Shown piece after piece: positions 12,816 to 25,315 of a stretch of 64,000 nucleotides of DNA. Origin of the DNA: Lunularia cruciata (lineage: Eukaryota; Streptophyta; Marchantiopsida; Lunulariales; Lunulariaceae); contig OX419755.1 of the NCBI GenBank assembly GCA_948567375.1, forward strand, positions 50,783,001 to 50,847,000, given 5' to 3'. The translations under genes and the position numbers were made by a program. The stretch's first letter is position 1. Each line of letters starts with the position of its first letter. The notes under the pieces are model-generated. The model did not search any database and was not told the origin of the DNA. It saw nothing but the letters and a program-made list of their open reading frames with translations.

Positions 12816-13255
12816 CTACTCTCATTATGGTTTTTTCAAAGGGAGTGCTATGTTCTTTTTATACTTGACATTCTAGCTAATTCATCCTTTACAAGGAGTA
12901 GATTATAAAAATGCAACTAGAAATATCATCACTAACAATAGTGTTAGGCAAGGTACTACGTGACTTCTTGATCTTTGCACATTATGATATATTCAACATA
13001 CTTGGAGAAGATGGCTATATGGTGTTAGAGAGACTTAACCACTAGCTAAGGAGGCAATTATAATATATTAAAAATTATATATAACTTTTACATTTTTATA
13101 GTGTATGATACTAACAACCAAATATGTTGTGTAGCAATTTTTTATGCACAAAAAATATCATATTATTTGTAGTGCCTTAGCTAGTTTGTTAGGATGTTTA
13201 AATCATTATCTTGACAATCATAGTTGTGTTAGTAACCACTAGTAGACTACCTAGT

Positions 13256-13996
13256 TGTAATACTCCAAGGACAAGAGAAGAGAGGAAACAAAAATTTCAC
13301 ACGCAATCCTCCTATGCCCCAAAGGAGCACCTTCTCTTTATTATATAGACAAAGAGGATCTCTTCCAAGGAAGCTCCACCATAGAATTAGGCACATAGAT
13401 AGGTGACATGTCAGCAAGCTCCACCCTTGGATTACTTACTTGGATGGGTGGCATGTTGGTCATGTTCCTATCTGGTTGGTCAAACAAGCTTTGACCAAAG
13501 AGAATCTTTTAGGGAATCTTCTTGTAGAAATCTTGGAATCATGTGGTTGAGGTACCGTTGGAAAGCTCTCAACAAGAAAACCCAAGGGGGAGGGAGATCC
13601 AGACTTTCCTTCATAGGTGGGAGGGGAAGTCTACACATTTTCAAGGCCTAATTCATCAGTTTAGGCCTCCAAAATTGCTTTCAAAGATTTCAGACATATT
13701 TTGGTTCCTACTCTATTAGTAGAAGTCCCCTTTTGGTGATACCTCTTTCTGATCTATTTAGTCCATCATCTATAATATCTTCCAGATGTTACCAAACCAA
13801 TTCTCACCTCTAAATCATATGTCTAGCTATTGGTTCTAGGGTTTTCAAGTCTATTTTGGTTTTTGCTCTATTAGTAGAAGTATTCTTTTGGTGATACTTC
13901 TATTTGATTTATTTTTTCCATCATGTATAATATCATTCCAAATGTTACCAAGCCAAATTTCACATCTAGATCATATGGCTAGCTCTTGGTATTACA
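13256..13996 (-). mobile_element. Solo LTR, family B, with target-site duplication
   Basis: The 741-bp element starts TGTAATACTCC and ends TTGGTATTACA, and is flanked on both sides by CTAGT (13251-13255 and 13997-14001). It is close to the copy at 29015-29760 and is the reverse complement of the 5' LTR at 47219-47967, so its transcription would run on the minus strand. A TATA-like stretch (TTATTATATAG, about 13337-13347) and a facing pair of W-box cores (GGTCAA 13478-13483, TTGACC 13491-13496) are conserved with other copies. No internal region remains, consistent with LTR-LTR recombination. Confidence 0.93.
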
Positions 13997-14333
13997 CTAG
14001 TGGTGCTCAACCACATTGTTAAGGGTGTGTTCTGTTAGAGTTAGGCTTCTTGGTCTCTCCAAGAAAAGGTATAGCTAGAATTGGACCTTAGAAAGTTCAT
14101 TTCTTTTGTGTTGACCCATTGGAATTCTTAGTTATGTTAAGAGGATCAACAAGTGTAGCCTAGATTCTATAGTGATAGGATAGGTTTGGCTTCATTGCAT
14201 GTAATAATTGTATGATTTTTGGTTTTGGGTATTATATATTTGTAATTTTAGTTTTTAATTACTTTAGATTTTTGTATAAAATTTTATTTGAGTTGTGTAT
14301 CTAAACTATTTTATCTTGATAATGATGTATATA

Positions 14334-14850
14334 CGTAATACCATTAGCTAGAAAAATTAGCTACATGTGAAAATTAGCTTGGTAATATTTTGGAGATGTT
14401 ATACATGACAGTCTAAATAGATCAAATGGAGGAGTCACCAAAAGGTAACTTCCACTAATAGTGCAAAGGCCAAAAACACACCAAAAACTTTAGAGCTAAT
14501 TTCAAAGGCCTTAATGAAAGAATTAGGCCTCAAATACTTGAATCTTAACATTCCATTGAAGAAAAGCAATCCCCCTTGTTTGTCTACTCAAGATCTTTCC
14601 AATGCTACATCTTCAATGTTATTTTGAACTTCTTATGAAGATTCCTAAAAGGTTCCCTTTGGTTTATCTTGTTTGACCAACCAAATAGAATGAGGGGTCA
14701 CATGTCACCAATCCATGTATATAATCTGAGGGTTTAGCTCCCTCGGAGTGGATCCTCTTTACCGTATAATAAAGATAGAGTGCTCCTTTGGAGCATTGTA
14801 GTTTCTTTGGGAGTTCCAATCTTGTGTACCTTTGACTTTGTGCTATTATA
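14334..14850 (+). repeat. Diverged LTR remnant, family B
   Basis: The sequence follows the order of landmarks in the 47219 LTR in the same orientation: TAATACC start, GATGTTATACATGA, TCACCAAAAGG, TTCCACTAATAG, GAATTAGGCCT, TTTGACCAACCAAATAG, a TATAATAAAGA box near 14766, then a decayed end near 14850. It is shorter and more diverged than the solo LTR 340 bp upstream and inverted relative to it, so it marks an older insertion. Confidence 0.75.
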
Positions 14851-14867
14851 ATATAATGTCATGTTAA

Positions 14868-14892
14868 ACTTAAATTTAAATTTAAATTTAAA
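14868..14892. repeat. AAATTT simple repeat
   Basis: A short run of alternating AAATTT units just after the B-family LTR remnant. Confidence 0.85.
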
Positions 14893-17800
14893 TAACACTA
14901 CATTATATTAGAAATATTGGAAACTGCTATATTGCTATAACTGCTATATTAGGAAATTGTTTCTTTTGAGAGGTAGATAGATAATCATTGTTTTCAAAGT
15001 CTAGTTAACAAGCATAAGAAGAACATTAATTAGGTAGTGGTTGAGGGATATTTTTAAAGATGTACTATGGTGAAATTTTTACCTAATAATATTTTAATTA
15101 CTGTAAAACAGATAAAAATATTAACTGCAACTTAAATCCATGAATCTATCTAAAAAGGTTAAAAAGCCTCCATTAGGTAATGGATGCTTTCTAAGGCTAC
15201 AAATTATGATATTCTCTCTCACTTAGGATAGCTTGGGCTATCTAAGGCAACAAAATGCATAGTTTAACTTCAACAAGGATCATTATAAAGGCCTAAGAGA
15301 ATAAAGTCTCCTTGACCTTGCCAAAGCTTTAGGAAATAAAATGCCTCAAAAGCTTCTCATGGAGGGAATTCACTTGTTTTGACCATATTAAAGGGTCTTT
15401 GTAGTAAATAATATATAACTTGGTTAATTATCTCTAGTTGTTTAGTGGAGGTCCAAACCTATCCAAGGTTTTATGATTGATGTAATAAATAATTACTCCA
15501 TTCACATGATATTATCAAGGTTTTATAAAACTATAAAATTAATCATATTTATAAAAAAGTATCAAATTGTACATAATTAGCAAAGTGAAATTGAAGAGAT
15601 CATGAAATAAAGGTAAAAATCAAATTGTACTACATGAAAAGTGCCTTTTAAACTCTATTTCACCCCTAAGTCTCATTTCAACTTAAGTAAGTTTGTTTAT
15701 TTAGTAAAAATTAATTAAAATATTCTTATTTTTTTATAGTTAAGATATAACTTTGTGTAGTTGAGTAGTTGAAGGATATCCATACAGAATTTACATGATT
15801 TATGGCTTGCTAAACCATATTATAAATAATAAAAAAACACAGATATAGTAATTATAGAAATTAATAATTCTAGGTGACTTAATAAATTAATTCACCTAGA
15901 ATGATTACACTACACAATGCTTATTAATTACAATCTAGCCTTCGATAACCTTGCTTACCTTTAAATAATATTGGTGATCCTCTAAGAAAGAATCAGTCAA
16001 TTTTGTTGAAGTATAATATTTTACCATAAAATGTATTTTATAAAATAACATATTATAATAAATTCATGTGTATAATTTATTTCTTATCAATCCAAATGAA
16101 AAGGTAAGAACATAGTTATAAAATTTATTAAATAGAAAGTAAAATAGAAGAGTTTTGGTATCAATAATATTGATAATAGTCACATATACAGTTTATGGCT
16201 TATTCATGGCAATTGAAAGTTACTTATGTAATACTAGCAACATAAAAAAAGAATTTTGCTTCCAAGAGACTTATTGTTAAGTTTTTAAGTGTTAATAATT
16301 TATATACACTACTATATATCTTTCAATGATTTTAAATTTTAAATTTTAAAAGTAATGTATTTTAGTTAGGTGTCCAAGCAATAAGTTTCTAATTGATCTC
16401 TGAATGTCTATTTATTTATTTATTTATTTATTTATTAATAATGATGGTAGTGTTATATCATTACTAGTTAATTTCAACAAAATTTGATATAGATGTGTAA
16501 GTTTTCAACTCCTTAGTATTCTATGAAGATATTTTTCATCCAATTTATTTATAATCTCATGTATAGAAATTTTATAGGTTAACTTTTACTTTTTATAAGA
16601 ATCAAAATGTTATAAACTCAATTGTGGAAGTAAACATTTTTTTACACTTACATGTGATAATGCATTTATGTGACTACTAAAGTAGTACACTTAGTGAAAG
16701 CATGAAACTTAAACCATTGAAACAATAGGCATCTAAAGACCAAATTTCATCCAATTTTCATCTAAAGAGTGCAAATTGATATTTCTACCTTTTGCTGTAT
16801 GAAAAAAAATATGGAATCAAGAGAAAAAAATAGTGTTAAGTCAATTCGCTTATTCTAAGATAATATTAAATTTATTTTTTTATTGTAGTTATGGGACAAA
16901 ATAACATGGTGAGAGAATTATTAAGAAATTTATGTTTTATGTGTGAGTTCTATCATGTATATCCTTAGTTTTATATGATGTAATGTTTGATTCAAAGATA
17001 CTTTGAAAGTGTGTCCTCTCAATTAAGTATGATATCTTTATTGATATATGTCAAACGTAAAGAAATTTAATAAAAAGCCCTTAGTTGTTCTATGCATTAT
17101 TAGTATAAATAATACAGGTAAATGTTGTAAATCCGCCTAGTATGTAAAAAAAATTCTCTTGATTTCTCTTCATCAAGATATCCAAAAAGAAATGAAAAAC
17201 TCTCACTAGGTAATATCATATACTCATAAAGCCTTTTCAATTCCAAAACATATATTTCTAAACTTAATATGGAGTAAATTCTCTCCATCTGCAATGATGT
17301 TTGAGTTTTAATTTCTAACTTTATCTTATTCAGAAAAATTATTTATTCAAAATAATTTTCAGTTAGCAACAAATTTATTGTCAAAAATATTTCAATTAAC
17401 ATATAAAAGGACTTCAAATTCTAGAATGTATATGATAATGATTAATGTGAATAGTTCATAGACCACTCATATGAGACATCTATGATATTTCAACTTCCCG
17501 CTGAAAGAAGGTATACAACATTGAAATCTCAATAGTGAATATATTAATCATTTTAACTTCCGCTGAAAACTCCGGATGGGAAGGAAAAGCATCCAAACAA
17601 GGTAAACCATAATGAATGCTTAATTGTAAATATCGTAATCAAACAAGAACTATTATGGCTTTAGAAAACAATTACAACAAAGTTCTTGTGATTTTCAATA
17701 TCAGTTGATTTGTCTAAGTTGCTTGATTCTTCATTAGTAGATTAATTGCCCTTGATTTTGTCATGGATGATCGCGCAACTATGGTTGCGTGGATCGGAAG

Positions 17801-19286
17801 TATTTCATTTCTACAATAAACTTGAGACGACTTAGATGAGTATGCAATCCAAAAATCTCTATCCATATCAAGGGGATTTAGACTTAGGTGATTTAGTTGA
17901 TAACTTCAATTTTTTTTGTTTAAAAGTATTGACGATTGGCCTTTATGAAAATCCCTAGACCTTATTAAAGGTACATCGAGGGGCTTCAAATGCAGATTTT
18001 ACGAGTTCCTTATGGAACTTTAATGATTCCATAGAGAATTTTATAGGGACGTGTAAAAGAAGAGATCCTCAAAAGTGAAACGTTCATAATAGTTTTAGGA
18101 GTATTTAGAGAATTTATGGGTTGTTTTAGAAATCTCAAATCTCCGCCAAGGGATTACGGAAGTTTATGGGTTAGATTAGGTGACAATGGTAATTTGCATG
18201 AATTAGTGTCGCACGCATTAGGAAATAAAACATGTCACGGATTACAAGAACTGATACAAAGAAACTAATATATGACATGCATTATAAGAGGAAGTACCTT
18301 AATGAAAATTGAATTGACATGACAAAGATAACAAATTCCATGGATCATTGGTTCTTGTCGTGTATGGTCAAATCAATTTCTCTTCGGACAGAAAAATTGA
18401 ATTCTCTAGTTCTTCATCAAATGTGCAAGTAAAATTGAAGATGTGCACGAAAGAAAGATGGATGCGCAAAGATTGAAGTTGTTACGTAAATTCTTGAGAG
18501 ATTATGAAATTTTTTTTGAGTGAATGTGCCAACTTTGAGGAATTTTGAAACCAAACCAACCGAGGAAGAATTGCAACCAAACCAACCCATGAGAAAAAGC
18601 CACAATAATCAAGAAGGAATTACAACGGACAAAAGCCACACCAATGAAAGAGGAAGGGTTTAGGGCAAACATGTGACAAAGATGGAGAATGGGAATGCAA
18701 ATCTTGGAAGAGTGTTTTGAGAGGAAAGATGACACTTCCATCCATACTACTTGTATTTTTGACTTCTAATATAGAGAAACTTAGTGTGACCGTTGAAGTG
18801 GAAAAGAGATTTTGGTGAGAGAAAATAAGATCAAAGTAGAGAAACTTCAATAAAAGAGAGGTCTGCCCAATCAAAACGCTTCCACTCGATGATCTCAGAA
18901 TTAGCTCGATCCCGGAAAACAATAGAAGAAATAACAATTACAGTGAGTATGTTGTGTGAGATAGACTTTCAAGAATTACGCCACTGATCTAAATTCCATG
19001 TACCCGATAATAACACTAGTAATTCCAATTCTAGTGATAACAATTTCAATTATTTTAATTCTAACCTGCACATTAGAGTGCAGATTTCACTTGATGTAAT
19101 CCTATGAGAGATTGCACTTGAATTAACCAAGACAAGTTTGTATAAATTTTTGTTTCACTTGATGAACCCAGAGGAACATATACATTTTTTTGCCAAATTG
19201 ATGTGGCGTGTTACTCGTTTTTTGTTATGGCATGTGGCTCTGGCTCTGGTCGGTTACTTTAAATTCGAGCATGGCCTCCTAATTTG
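14893..19286. other. AT-rich intergenic DNA
   Basis: Long AT-rich stretch without a supportable gene. It contains a (TATT)n run at 16409-16436. From about 17450 composition rises slightly, but ORFs stay short or lack family signatures. Confidence 0.5.
16409..16436. repeat. (TATT)n microsatellite
   Basis: About seven uninterrupted TATT units. Confidence 0.95.
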
Positions 19287-19450
19287 CTATGCAAGGGTTC
19301 AAGGGGGACCAAGGGTCCAATCGGGGGCAAGGGGGGTTCGGTGGAATTCCGTCGAGGTTAGTTCAGGGGATCGGTTGGGGGTTAGGTGAGGGGAGGGGTT
19401 CGGTCCTGGGGAGAGGTGTTTGTTTGGGGTTTCGGTCGGGGGTTGGTCGA
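19287..19450 (+). repeat. G-rich island
   Basis: About 160 bases with many runs of three to six G on the + strand (GGGGGACC, CGGGGGCAAGGGGGG, GGTTGGGGG, GAGGGGAGGGG, GGTCGGGGG). It is embedded in AT-rich DNA. Several clusters fit the four-G-tract pattern of a G-quadruplex. No coding signature is evident. Confidence 0.7.
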
Positions 19451-22400
19451 AAAGATTTAGAGGAAAAGCTAGAGAAAACAACTAACATATGTTGCCCCTA
19501 TGCTGCCGAATACAAGCTTACTCGTGTCAACTGAACGCTTGCTACTCCGTTATAGCCTTAAGATGCTAACACTGTAAATCCAATTGTAGGTTACGTACTT
19601 TATTCTCAGAGAACCTTCATCGTCCACCACTTCATTACTGATTTTCTCGACATTGATGGATTGCGCTAGGGCAGCTCCAACTTTACGGTAGGAATAGTCG
19701 CAGCAATCAACAGCAAACCAGACTCAGGAAAAACTGTACGGTACTGGAGCAGGCATAGGTTCTAATTTGGTTCAAACTTTCATGGACCTTGAGTGGTCTA
19801 CGCAGATTGTTGCACTCCTCAGAGACATCTAATATGTAAGATGGCCAACCGGTATTGAAATGTAGAATCTGGAGTTCTCCATCCTTGTAAGTATGATCCT
19901 CCTCGAAACAGACGTTTGTGCACAGAACCACCTTCGTTAGATGGGAAGTGATAGCAAAAAGTCAAAACCTACGGAAAGGGTTTAAAACCATCCTCAGGAC
20001 TCTGATAGATAGAGCACTAAAAGATGAACAGGATTGAAGTGAGAGGGAACCGGACACGCACCTTGACACCGAGTGAATGGGATGATAGCTAACAACAGTG
20101 AACAACTTTAGCATTAAGGAGTTTATGGGCATTTTTACCAATCTAGAATAAATCGTTCCAACATAGGTAAGAACAACCATTCTGATTCTAAAGAGTCTAC
20201 AGTTCAGGAAATCAGGTGGAGGAGGTTATGTAGCCGCAAGTGTGAATACCATAGCACGGAGCACATTCTACCAGAGAAGGAAAGATAAAGATTGGAGGTC
20301 ACAGGTGCAGGATAGATTTGTCACAGTCCGTGTTGCAATCTCAAGTCTGTGTCAATTGAATTTTGGATGTAAACCTTTATCGAGCTTTCGCTTTCGCTAC
20401 ATGATACAAGCAGGGACCCAGTCAATCTCTCGCGCAAAGCTGCAGTAAAGCGGAGAGACTTGAATAAACTTTTTGCGCCTTCATAACTTCTATGTTGTCT
20501 TCGCTTTTTGTGGACGTGCCTAGGGGAGCGAAGATCTCTCTAGGCGTAACAAGCGAACGCAAGTGTCCTCATAACCAAAGTCCCAAGTGATCATTTGTAC
20601 ATGTGGTGGGTGTCAATGAACGCTGTAGCTAAAAAACATTCTTCTCAGGATGTTCCCAAAAGGGCATCAATTTAGTAGTTTACCTCTTCTTTTGTTGTTC
20701 ATCGATCTCATGTCACTTTACTTTTGCAATATCTACGTTGACTCCCTACGAAGCTGTTTGTTTCTCATTTTCCATCTGGTTCCTTTCTCCGACTGGGAGA
20801 GCCGTTGGAACGAGACGATGTTTCGTTATCCGAGACCGCGGGATAAAACAGAGCCTTCGGTCCCCTTTTGGCCTCCCGCTCGCTTTGACAACTGCTTGTA
20901 AATTGCCTTGTGTGTATGCTGGAATAAAAGGAAGTAATACAAAATCTCACGTACACGAAGTGAATCAACTTAATATAAAGAGATCAGCTTGAAGAAACCT
21001 GAACTCAGAGACGCGCAGCTCCTATCTAGCAGGTGGCATTTACAAACCTCCGCATAAAAGAATCCACAAAAGTTATCCCCTTTCAATTTCTCCTTCGTAA
21101 TACACTCAAAAATCCACTTTTGCATTTCTTAATTTGTTTTGTTACCAAACAAACCATTCACATGAGGAGATGAGAACACCTGTTGATGAGAACTTGCGCT
21201 CCCTACTCCCTACTTTTGTATATTCTGTGTATATACTTCCCATCCTTCATGTGTCTTATATGGTCACCTTTTCCCCTTTTGTATATTCTGAACTATATGT
21301 TTCCACTAGTAGAAAAGTAAATAAGTATAGTCTCACTAAAGCTGCTTAAAATGAAAAGACCGTACCTAACGTACCTAACGGATAGACCCTCTGCTAGTTA
21401 GATATTGTTAAATGCTTCAATTCCGGTTCCTAGTTACCTGTATTCTATCGACGAAATTACAAAGACTGGAGAGAAAAGCCCACGCAAATAAAAGAAAACA
21501 CAACGTAATGATGCAAGGAAAGAACAACATTAAAACAAACGAAAGAGTTTACAAATGGTCTGAACAAGATTTCGATGCAAACTTGCCCAGATGAGTTTTG
21601 CAAATAGCAGTCGCAGTCGATCCAAGCATGCATATCTTAATGCATGTGCATGAAAGGAGAGGATTGGGAACGACATGTCACATATTCCTTAAACGTTGAG
21701 GTTCTGCTGACCAGTATGTAGTTTCTTCCTAGAAAAGTAGAGCTCCATGTCACTTTCCCACCCATTTTCGTTGGTTCTGGGATAGCTTTTGTTTATGAGT
21801 CCACGGTGAATGATTATATTCTAGAGAGCAAAGGAGAGTGAAGAAAACTGAAAACATCCATAGGAAAAGTTATGGAGAAAGATGAAAACCCAAGGAGGAG
21901 TTCCACACAAATATATCGAGACTGAATAGGATGTCTGATGTAGATATAATGTTACAAATGTTTGCAAGTTTAATGTAGCTAATATTTGGCAAAAGATCTT
22001 AAAAGACATCTCAAAGATAGTATTGAAGGACAAATGTGGTCAACCTTTACTTCTTCTTCCATTAGGTAAAAGTTAGTGATTTCTTAAGCTATATTCTGAA
22101 GCATGAATCGAGTTCAACATTCTCATTTTATTCAAAGCACATACAATCTTGAGAGTTAACATGACTCATTTTCAGATTATTATGTAAAAATAAAGGGGCT
22201 AAACGAAGACCTTTGCTTTATTAGTCGCTAGATTAATATATGTGAAAAATATAACTATAATGAGAATCTCATTTCTTAAATGTATTCCATCTTTATATCA
22301 CATCCTGGAATACTAAGTAGTGTACGAATTGCCTTCATAAAGTTGATAAGTAGCAGCATGATTTCTCCTAGTTGGAGAGAAACTAGGCATAATAAAGAAG

Positions 22401-23504
22401 CTATACATGGAAGGGAGGAATTCACTCATGTATACTCCAATGAAATCCCACTTCTCCTTACGGTGAAACTCTTGGGCTTCCCGATCAAATTCAGTGATTT
22501 CAGTTAAAGGGATACCAGAAAAGGAAAGCACATAGACGGTCAACGTTTATTGGCTTTTGGTTTGTAAAGTATTTTGTGTATTCCTTGATCTCAATGGTGC
22601 TTAGCAGGTCTGGATTTCGTTTCCTGTTCGATCCTGGGAAATTACTAAAAATGGCTTAAAGTTAAGCCATTTTTATAACACCACTGTGGCCCATAGATAT
22701 CATTAGGGCCAGATCCCGACACATTCGTCTATTTACATTCTTTATTTACTGAACCCATGGAATCATCGTGTAAACTTTGAAAGTATGAGTAGTTACGTTT
22801 GTTGAAAGGTCTCTTTATCACTCTAAGCGTCCAAAACTACCTGAGATAAAATAATCTTTTCTCTTATACTTATAACATTAACTGCAAAATATTTTAAGTA
22901 CAAGAGAACTTTTTTTAAGTTGAACAGTGTTCTTACAAATTTTATTAAGTTTAACGGAGTTCTTACAATAATTTTATAAAGGATTTTCCAACTTCTTCTT
23001 AGACTGGATAGAACAAAAAGTTAAATCAAAGCTATACCAATAGCTATTGTATCTTCCCGGTGATTGAAACCTTACATTAAATTGCTACAGCAAGTATGTA
23101 TAATCCGTAAGTTTGACGCTGGACTGTCTTTCAATAAAATATATGTCAAACTCTGTCATAATAATTTTGAATCTTCATGGACGACCATTTCATTTTTAAA
23201 TATCCACGTTTCCTTCTGTTCTGTCACCTATCCAGTCTGCTGCCCTCCATCCTCTAAAAAATAAAGGATAATCAAATGTGTATCAAAGGAAAAGGATGTG
23301 CTAGGCTTGAAATCAAACTTGCAAGGGCCATGCTGCAGTAAGAAGTTAACAATTAAAGAATAACAGAGTATTCAATAGATACTCATACAAAACATTCACA
23401 TCAACTTAGTAATTCTCACTAAGCTATGCGCGCAAAATATAATCAATAAAAATATATAATTATATATATAATTATATATAATTTTATATAAATAAAAGGG
23501 CGAC
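19451..23504. other. Intergenic DNA of mixed composition
   Basis: Composition is less AT-biased between about 19500 and 21700, then AT-rich again. ORFs stay below 85 codons and none shows a recognisable domain. An (AT)-rich simple stretch occurs at about 23447-23492. I see no RNA gene. Confidence 0.5.
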
Positions 23505-23600
23505 CATGGAGAAACACAAAGGATGGGAAGACCCATCAAGCCGCACAAGGGAGAGATGAAAAAGGTAAAATGGTGCTAAGCCCCAATAGAGTCTATGTGA
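23505..23600 (+). repeat. Dispersed ~100-bp repeat, copy 1
   Basis: Contains GGGAAGACCCATCAAGCCG, a short variable spacer, then GGTAAAATGG and CTAAGCCCCAATAG. The same order occurs at 33133-33210 (+) and, reversed, at 32212-32325. No coding capacity or known family is apparent. Confidence 0.75.
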
Positions 23601-24862
23601 GAAATCTACCCTCCTGCACCTAAGATATCCAAGCTATGCAAGTCATACGGTCTACAAACAACTGGAGCATCCTAAGAAGCATCACCTAGTGTGATTGCTC
23701 TCCTATGGATTGCACCAGCCATTGCACTCTATAGAGCAATGGACACACGTTGTCTAAAATATGATACAAAGTATGAAAGTGAGTGGCACCCCTTGGTGCC
23801 TAACCTGATAAGCTCTCGTGCACTCCTTGACAAATGTGTCAAACACTGTGTCCATTGCTCCATATAACTCAAAGGCTAGAGGAACAAAGAGGTGATCTCA
23901 TTGTATGCCCCTATACTTAGAGACCTTGCGACTTGCTGCTGCACTTGCCGCCCATCCAGGGGGATGGGTAATCACTCCCTCCAAAATTGTATCCTGTGTA
24001 GGGTCCATAACCACAACATCCGCTCTTTGTCACCTAATCATCTCAAACCAAGTATAAGTCTACCTTGACACGTGTCATTTGCAAAGCATACGAACACTCA
24101 TTCCAAGCCAAGTATCCACTCTCTTGTGCCATAGCAGACACTATGTCCCTAAAAGCATCATGGGTAGGTATTCTCTATCCTCCAAAAGGACACCATGTTA
24201 GATGGACCGTTGTTGCATCTAGTGTAGAACCACTCTCACAAGTGAGTAATGAAGATGCTGATGGGTGGACCAAACCTAAGCAAAACCTCATTGCTATAAA
24301 GAAAGTAGCTAGTGCAAGTCAAAATGCCCTAATGCATGATCAAACTAGGATCCAAGAGCCTGGACCCTTACTAGAGCAAGGGTCCAGGCTCTTGGATGAG
24401 AGGAAAGTATGGGTGCCGAGCAAGCTCAACTACCCAAAAATGTTATATGTGCTGTCTCCTCCACAAATAGCAAGCCAACCCTTCTATATGAGGTTGGCAA
24501 AGCAATCTGTCTACATGCCAAATCCCTTGTCACACACTCAAATGTCCCTAGTCCAATAATATCACCAAGGATTCCCATAATCCTCATATAAAAGGCTCTT
24601 AGACGTGATAGGAAGGATGAGGAGGAAGGAATTGTACAAATGAGGTAAGTTGGTCGATGAGCAATACTAGAGGATAGTATACCAAATGCCACCTATGGAT
24701 CTCCTAGTAACAGAAGGTCATCCACATGGAGAACATCCTCTACAACTTCAACGTCTAAGAAGCATGTGACAAAATCCTTAGATCCTACTAGAACTCAAAG
24801 AACACGTAGTCTATTTGTAGATGTGATACACCACTCTGGAAGCTCAAGGTGGAGAGTGATAC
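23601..24862. other. Repeat-flanking DNA with ORF relics
   Basis: ORFs of up to 164 codons exist on the + strand (from 24065) and 88 codons on the minus strand (24426-24692), but none has a recognisable domain. Sequence style resembles 29905-30900 on the far side of element A, so both may be parts of one older unit split by that element. This is inference; I could not align target-site duplications. Confidence 0.35.
24350..24397. repeat. Perfect hairpin, 20-bp arms, 8-base loop
   Basis: ATCCAAGAGCCTGGACCCTT (24350-24369) and its exact reverse complement (24378-24397) flank ACTAGAGC. The arms are fully complementary and GC-richer than the surroundings. It could be a young palindrome, a terminal inverted structure or a small-RNA precursor; the sequence alone does not decide. 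Confidence 0.9.
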
Positions 24863-25262
24863 TATAAAAGACCAAGATTGAGGAGAGAAATAGGAGAATG
24901 GAAAGTCATATTAGGACACTTGAATGTGTGAAAACTCCAAATGTCTAGCATGAGCTTCGGCTTTGGTATATATAGGTAGCATACAAGGCACTTGAGAAGT
25001 TTCTCAAGAAACTTCCTTGAGCCGCTTTCTTAAAGTGCAAGCCATGTTAACCAAGAAGCTTCCTTCTAGAAGCTGCCTACTTGGCATGCAAGCTAAACTA
25101 GTTGGAAGCTTCTAGAAGCTACCTGCTTATGGTGCAAGTTAAGCTAGTTGGGAAGCTTCCCAAGAACCTTCCTAGATGCTTTTGGAATATTTTGGGCTAA
25201 TTTGGATTATTCTCTATTTTATTAGCCTTAATAACTATGTCGTTAAACTCCATATTGTTACA
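24863..25262 (-). repeat. Element A 3' LTR (400 bp)
   Basis: It aligns with 28785-29904 once the nested LTR is removed. The plus-strand right end is CATATTGTTACA, so on the coding strand the LTR starts TGTAAC. The left end is decayed (TATAAAAG where the other copy has TGTAAAAG). The TATA box on the minus strand lies at about 24968-24975. Four clusters of GAAnnTTC modules lie at 24996-25015, 25055-25071, 25105-25117 and 25152-25171, upstream of that TATA on the coding strand. Confidence 0.85.
24996..25171 (-). promoter_or_regulatory. Cluster of heat-shock-element-like motifs in the A 3' LTR
   Basis: GAAGCTTCTAGAA (25105-25117) is a perfect alternating three-module GAAnnTTCnnGAA. GAAGTTTC and GAAACTTC (24996-25015), GAAGCTTC followed by TTCTAGAA (25055-25071), and GAAGCTTC followed by GAACCTTC (25152-25171) are two-module units with slightly different spacing. 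That arrangement is the consensus bound by plant heat-shock factors. The function is inferred. Confidence 0.6.
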
Positions 25263-25275
25263 TATTCCCTCACCA
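25263..25275 (-). other. Element A polypurine tract
   Basis: On the minus strand GGTGAGGGAATA directly precedes the LTR start TGTAAC, the expected place and composition for the plus-strand primer of an LTR retroelement. Confidence 0.65.
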
Positions 25276-25315
25276 CTAGTTGGTGACGTCCTCGTCACCA
25301 TTGAAGCTTCAAACT

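Noticed and set aside
24065-24559. 164-codon + strand ORF
   Set aside because: It runs through the perfect hairpin and contains no recognisable motif. The hairpin itself keeps both strands open, so the length is not evidence of a gene.
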